Of a stretch of 64,000 bases of DNA, positions 59,207-64,000 are shown piece by piece. Position 1 is the stretch's first letter, and each line of letters opens with the position of its first letter. The notes beneath the pieces are model-generated. The model was not told the origin of the DNA, made no database searches, and saw only the letters and a program-made list of their open reading frames with translations. Source of the DNA: Rhizopus arrhizus (Eukaryota > Mucoromycota > Mucoromycetes > Mucorales > Rhizopodaceae); NCBI GenBank assembly GCA_024220505.1, contig JAKZZE010000028.1:310001-374000 (forward strand), read 5' to 3'. Made by a program: the position numbers and the translations under genes.

Positions 59207-59632
59207 GTGAGAGCGGTAAATTTTGTCACTTTGAAAATATTGAGTGTCCCTAGCAAAAAAAAATATATGTCACTTTACCAAAAATTATTGCCGGACTTTA
59301 ATCCTTGTGATCCCCAAGTGCTTCTTGATCCAAAATATGCTGACCACACCCCTGAAGAGCGAGAAAATCTTGCTTTTATGCATCACTGTAACCGCATTGA
59401 AAGAGCTCTACAATCCATTCGAGCCCCAGTCAAATTTGCCGTTGCCAGATACTTTTATTCGAAGGGCTGGATCAGCAAACAGCTCTTACAAGAAACTCTG
59501 CCAGCATGAACAATAAACTGACAGCAAGATATAGACATATTCTTTTCTGATGATGACCATATGAACATCTTTGAAGAAACTAAGGACATGAACCAAACTA
59601 CGACTCCTATGGATGATACAGCCTCCATATGA
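59207..59632 (+). pseudogene. LINE ORF1 C-terminal remnant
   Basis: One frame reads YQKLLPDFNPCDPQVLLDPK, ENLAFMHHCNRIERALQSI and SKGWISKQLLQETLPA, then TGA at 59507 and another TGA at 59519, then FFSDDDHMNIFEETKD to a terminal TGA at 59630. Both internal TGA codons could be former CGA. The last TGA overlaps the ATG of ORF2 as ATGA. Upstream zinc knuckles seen in the 32-kb copy are absent. Confidence 0.6.
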
Positions 59633-62600
59633 GTCCAATCAATATTACTCTCTTCAACGCCACAAGCCTAGCAAAACAGGCCATACCACCAATACTCCAT
59701 CTTGCCCAATCTTCCTCGGTTCTTCTTATTACTGAAACTTGGATTTTGCCACCCAACAAATACCCTACTCACTGGAAACAATTTCACACATATGGCATCA
59801 AAACACAGCCCCTAACCACTAAGGGACATCAAGGTATCAGTCTCCTTATTAACCCAACCTGCCCATACCATGTTCATCACCTACCGAACGACAACACGTC
59901 GGTTTCACAATACAAACTCTCCTTCATTATTGCAGACACTCTCGTTCATTGTGTTTATCTCCCGCCCTCACTTGACAATCAAGTTGTTAGTCAAGTCCTG
60001 GATTCCTTACCACGTACAGCACCTGATGTCAAGTATACCATCCTATGTGACGATTTTAATGCAAGAATGGGATCTTATAATGGAGATAGCTCTACAAACC
60101 CCAGAGGCAACATGATATATAGATGGTTGCAAGAACATAATTTCATATTATGGAACCAACGCCTTGCACATGGAAAACCCACCTTTATAGCACACCAAGG
60201 TAGCAGCATCATAGACTTCTTCATGAGCGATACTGAGCTATGTAACCCTTCCTTAACAATATGGGAAGATCTTTCTTTGGATTCTGCACACAAGATGATA
60301 TCTTTTTCATTTCATCCCAGCATATTACCAGGAGTCCATAACCAACAACCACGTATCACTTGGAGGCTCACAAAGCTGCAAGAAGCCAAAACAAGGAATC
60401 AATATATCCAAAGTTTCTAAAATGCAGCCAACAACATATCAATGTCGATCGAGAACAATAATCTACAGCCTCAAGATCAACAGTCAGCAAGAGGTTTTAT
60501 TGAAAAACTAAATGATGACATTTGCCAAGCAATATATATGCCACTAGATAGCATTTGTGGACGCATATGCCAACAAACCGACCCACTGAAGGACTTTTGG
60601 ACAGCGGAAATGAGACAAGCATACGAGGCTAGAGAATATTACTATAGGAAATGGCGTAAAGCATACGGTCTGAATAAACTCCATTTCTGGTTACACCATC
60701 AACAAGTACGTGCAACGCTAAGGCGCCTCATCCACCAACGACGTCGAGAAAACTGGCGTAGGTTCTGTCATCAGATGGCAATTGGGGAGTACACAAAAGC
60801 TATTTCTAAACTTAGTCGTATCCGTAAACATCGTACCCTACGGCCAGCTTTCTCTACACCACAAGACCCTCAGCATGCTGCAGACATAATGGCTTCACAT
60901 CTAGAGAATGTTTTTTCGGGACAATTACTAAGGGAAGTCCACAGAAACAATATTTATAATCCAATTTTACCCTTTGAGATAGAATGCCCAATTACTGCAG
61001 AGGATATCCAAGAAGCCATTAGAAACTTACCAACAAAGAAAGCACCTGGTGTGGATCACCTACGGAATGAAATGCTCCAACCAATACAACATCTACTGAC
61101 ACCGCTTCTTCTTTCGCTCTTCCGTTTGTGTTGGATGTGGTCTTATACTCCATAATCTTGGCGTGTTGCTCAAGTTGTCCCGATATATAAAAAAGGCTCC
61201 ACTGACGAACCGAGTAATTACCGACCTATCAGTCTGACTTCTATCTTTAGAAAGGTCTTGGAACGTTGCATACAATATAATTTACAAACTGACGGACCCT
61301 CACTTGACATTGCACAAGGCGGCTTTAGAGAATCCCGTGGTGTGTTAGACCAAGCACTTTGCCTTGCAGAGATCTGCCATATACTGCGTTCACATTACCA
61401 TAGCAAACCCGTTCTGGCCTTTCTGGATATAAAATCCGCCTATGATACTGCTGACAGAAACCATGCATGGAAGGTATTACAGCATTGTATATCACCTCCA
61501 CTCCTAGGTCTTCTACGCAACTTGTTCGACGAAGTTCAGATAGAAGTACTTGTCTCAAACGCAACTTCTAGGCGTTTCCATCCAAAGACTGGAGTACTCC
61601 AAGGGTCCATCCTCTCGCCTCACCTTTACTCGGTATATATAAATCAACTTCCAGTATACCTACGCCATCAAACCATAAAGGAGGATACATCGCCATTACA
61701 GTTAGCACCACTCTTGTACTGCTTACGTTATGCGGATGATGTGGTTTTAATAGCCCATAGCTCAACAATGGTTGACCTACTACGAAAATGCGAAGAACAC
61801 AGTATGCAAATGGGATACCGGTGGAATCCTTCAAAATGTGTCATTTTGGATAACCAACCACAAACAATAGAATATGCGATCTATGACCAAGTTATACCGC
61901 AAGCGACAACTTTTAACTACCTAGGAATACCCTTCAAACCAGGTGGTCACCTTGATCCGGAGAAGCTTGTTCAAAGCAATATTCTCAAAGCCATGGCTAC
62001 GATGAATGCTCTATCTTCTATTGGGGTAAATCCTTCAGGATTCTCCAAGCTCCTATGCTCTTGATTTTATGCTCAAATAGTTCGGCCACAAATGGAATAT
62101 GGCATAGCTATCAACTGCTTCAATCACACGCAGCTGAAAACTCTAGAAGAGGCACAAAACAAATGCATACGTAAGATCTATGGCGCATCTGGAAAAACAT
62201 CCACCAAGGTGATGCTGCATTTGGCTAAGTTGCCTACAATGAAAGAAAGGGTAGCTATCCTGCAAGCCCAATTCCTCTTTCGTTCATTATCTTTACCTGA
62301 GGACACACTACTATATCTCTTAATGCCGCACATACAGTACACAAAAGGTCATCAATCGTATAGACCATCAAAAACTGCTCTGTGGAGATTGATGCCGCCG
62401 ACAATAGCCGATTTAGATGCTCGAGGCTTTAGAGCGATAAAAAAGAAATTTCTTCACTCTAACCTTGAAAAACAGATCCAAGGTAAGAACTCCAAATTAC
62501 TATCCAGCTGTCGACCAACAATCACTCTCGACCCCATCTTGTGACTACCAATGACTCATGAAGAAAGAAGTCGATGTATACGATGACGCCTTGGTTGGTT

Positions 62601-62913
62601 GCCGGGTGGGGCTCCCAAACCCTGCCCTCGCCATCCCAACAATAACCTGTCAAGACGACATGCCATCAGTTGCCTCAATACGTATCGCCGACTCTGTATG
62701 CCTGAAACAATAGCCGACCCTATATCTTTCCTTTTGAATATGCTTCCGACACGTGTATTTGTTCCCTCTAGTATTGCTTTGTCCTGGACCTGGCGATGGC
62801 CCGTTATATGTTCTATTCTCCATGAATTAGATCAACTACAACACGATACAACCATTCCATGCAAGGCACCTCATGGCCAAAAACTAATTGAATGGCTGAG
62901 TCAATTCAACTAA
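59629..62913 (+). pseudogene. LINE ORF2: endonuclease and reverse transcriptase
   Basis: A single frame of 1,095 codons with five stops and no frameshift (stops at 60418, 61153, 62062, 62542, 62584). The N-terminal APE-type endonuclease shows NITLFNATSL, LLITETW (Glu) and LCDDFNAR, SSIIDFFMSD. RT motifs are PTKKAPGVDHLRNEML, YRPISLTSIFRKVLE, FLDIKSAYDTADR, GVLQGSILSPHLYSVYIN and the catalytic YADDVVLIA. The C-terminus has a His/Cys knuckle CPRHPNNNLSRRHAISCL. Compared with the 37-kb fragment, the stops at 62062, 62542 and 62584 replace Arg, Trp and Trp. The copy cannot make a full protein without readthrough. Confidence 0.9.
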
Positions 62914-63104
62914 CTTCGTATGTCTCTCTATGTATCCTACTTTCCTTTCTCATTTTTTACCCTTGAACCAGAAGGGATTTTTTTGCTTAACACTCACTTC
63001 CAGATTATATTCTATAGAACCTCCTACATCTTTTTATCTATAATAAAGAATACTAAATAGTCTCATTGTATTTACTTTGTCTTATTTTTTTATTTATTTT
63101 ATTA

Positions 63105-63283
63105 CTATCTGAAACGTCACATTTGCATAACTACCTGCTTGAGTTTGTTGAGAACGTATTTGCTGTCTCAGCCAGAAATCATCGTGAAGGAAACATCAAG
63201 GTACTTTACATTCTTATTTAAACTTTATTTGTACATAGATTGGAATAAAAAATAATACGTTGTTTCAGGACAGTGAGGATTAA
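63105..63283 (+). other. Orphan exon-like sequence next to the LINE
   Basis: A frame reads TSHLHNYLLEFVENVFAVS then ARNHREGNIK, followed by a GTACTT donor and a GTTTCAG acceptor leading to DSED and stop. It looks like the last exons of a protein-coding gene, but nothing upstream of the LINE continues it. It could be a gene end severed by the LINE or a chance frame. Confidence 0.3.
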
Positions 63284-63512
63284 CTTGCCAGAGAACTGTC
63301 TTTATGTCATCAACTGCAAGCATTGGCGAAATACAAAATGTTAGTTAATTACAAGAACAATATATTAAAAAAGGAATAAATCAATCGGCTGGTTTGTTCT
63401 TTTAATAACTGATGGGATGAGGGTAATGATGATGTAGAGCATGAATAGAAAAAAGGGGAGGGTAAAAATAGTATTAAAGGTATTAAACGTGGTAAACCAA
63501 TGCCAACAACAT

Positions 63513-63959
63513 CTAATCGTATAATGCTTTGCTGATATCTTCAATTTTCTTATCATTTTCTCGCTTGTTTCCGATGCCATTTGCCAAGTCCGTTAACTGG
63601 CTGTTAAGTAACTTGTTGTCAATAATGGTGATTTGGTCTTGTTCTTTAAACAGTAAGTGGATTTTGATCAATATTTTATTAACAGTTGAATCCTTTTTCG
63701 TCTTGGTAATCAGTTTTAGCAATGTCTTCAATTCTAATGCAGCGTTTTCCCCATCTTTGATAACTTGTGTTGCAATTTCCCTGAAAAGCAAAGATCCAAT
63801 CTTTTCTTGAGATATGGATGGCTGACTCGACTCTTGATCTGACAGTGTCCAGATTGTCAAAGGTTGTAATTCCAGCTGCGAAGAAATCGTTGAAACCGAC
63901 CGGCACATGGTATAAGTCGACAGATGGTTGAATTTGCTTCTCACCTGTCTATATAACAC
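63513..63959 (-). CDS. Hypothetical protein, 5' part outside the window
   Basis: C-terminal exon of about 140 residues ending at 63513. It reads SSQLELQPLTIWTLSDQESS, then a helical coiled-coil-like stretch (ELKTLLKLITKTKKDSTVNKIL, LNSQLTDLANGIGNKREND). No ATG starts the frame; splice-like signals (GTGAGA near 63945, TTCGCAG near 63877) suggest upstream exons, partly beyond 64000. No family recognised. Confidence 0.45.
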   Translation of the reverse strand: MLYRQVRSKFNHLSTYTMCRSVSTISSQLELQPLTIWTLSDQESSQPSISQEKIGSLLFREIATQVIKDGENAALELKTLLKLITKTKKDSTVNKILIKIHLLFKEQDQITIIDNKLLNSQLTDLANGIGNKRENDKKIEDISKALYD

Positions 63960-64000
63960 TGCGATCCCGCGACAAGATTCTTTTCCTTACCTAGGCATCC

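Larger units (their letters stand above)
59201..63060 (+). mobile_element. LINE-type retrotransposon, nearly complete but with nonsense mutations
   Basis: Contains an ORF1 remnant (59207-59632), an endonuclease/reverse transcriptase ORF2 (59629-62913) and a 3' tail ending near AATAAAGAATACTAAATAG about 63056. ORF1 is short, so the copy is truncated or internally deleted there. No long poly(A) or target duplication was identified. Related copies lie at 32.3-33.2 kb (ORF1) and 37.0-37.9 kb (ORF2 end). Confidence 0.88.

Overview
The window looks like a chromosome segment of an early-diverging filamentous fungus, most likely Mucoromycota (Mucorales-like). It is AT-rich, genes are split by many short GT-AG introns of about 50-65 nt, long A/T homopolymers are common, and the mobile elements (DIRS, LINE, Fanzor-bearing DNA transposon) fit that group. 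This placement is inference from style and gene content; no rRNA or organelle marker is present.

Layout. 0-5.5 kb is a decayed zone with a MYST histone acetyltransferase pseudogene and a probable Munc13-like pseudogene. 5.5-21 kb is a housekeeping block: a 374-bp inverted copy of an RPC2 segment, SRP72 (-), a lineage-type unknown (+), an MFS transporter (+), a Ca2+/H+ exchanger (-), RPC2, the second-largest Pol III subunit (-), and an NmrA-type NAD(P)-binding protein (-). 21-23.5 kb holds unidentified decayed frames, then a small Gag1-like clamp gene.

24.1-32.0 kb is the most interesting part. A Tc1/mariner-like DNA transposon (TA target duplication, TIRs starting CAGT) carries a frame-damaged Fanzor gene, the eukaryotic TnpB relative. 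Its left TIR is split by a structurally complete DIRS retrotransposon with gag, RT-RNase H, tyrosine recombinase, inverted termini and an internal complementary region. The intact right TIR preserves the uninterrupted site, so the insertion can be read to the base.

32-46 kb: a LINE ORF1 remnant just upstream of FAD1, a probable MICOS Mic12, mitochondrial SerRS, a LINE 3' fragment, ERO1, a 15-exon HemW/RSAD1-like gene with micro-exons, and a large membrane glycosyltransferase-like gene with a GC-rich core. 46.5-47.4 kb is a second, decayed DIRS end.

47.4-64 kb: a small unknown gene, a roughly 4 kb gene-poor stretch with a 68-nt A run, an ankyrin-repeat protein, a predicted bromodomain plus protein kinase fusion, a LINE with an unshifted ORF2 broken by five nonsense codons, and a partial gene at the right edge.

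The cellular genes are ordinary eukaryotic housekeeping functions (ER targeting and folding, Pol III transcription, flavin synthesis, mitochondrial translation, vacuolar calcium) and form no pathway cluster. The decayed loci share a bias to stops explained by C-to-T or G-to-A transitions. Exon joins were made by hand from GT/AG signals, reading phase and family resemblance; no alignment program was run.
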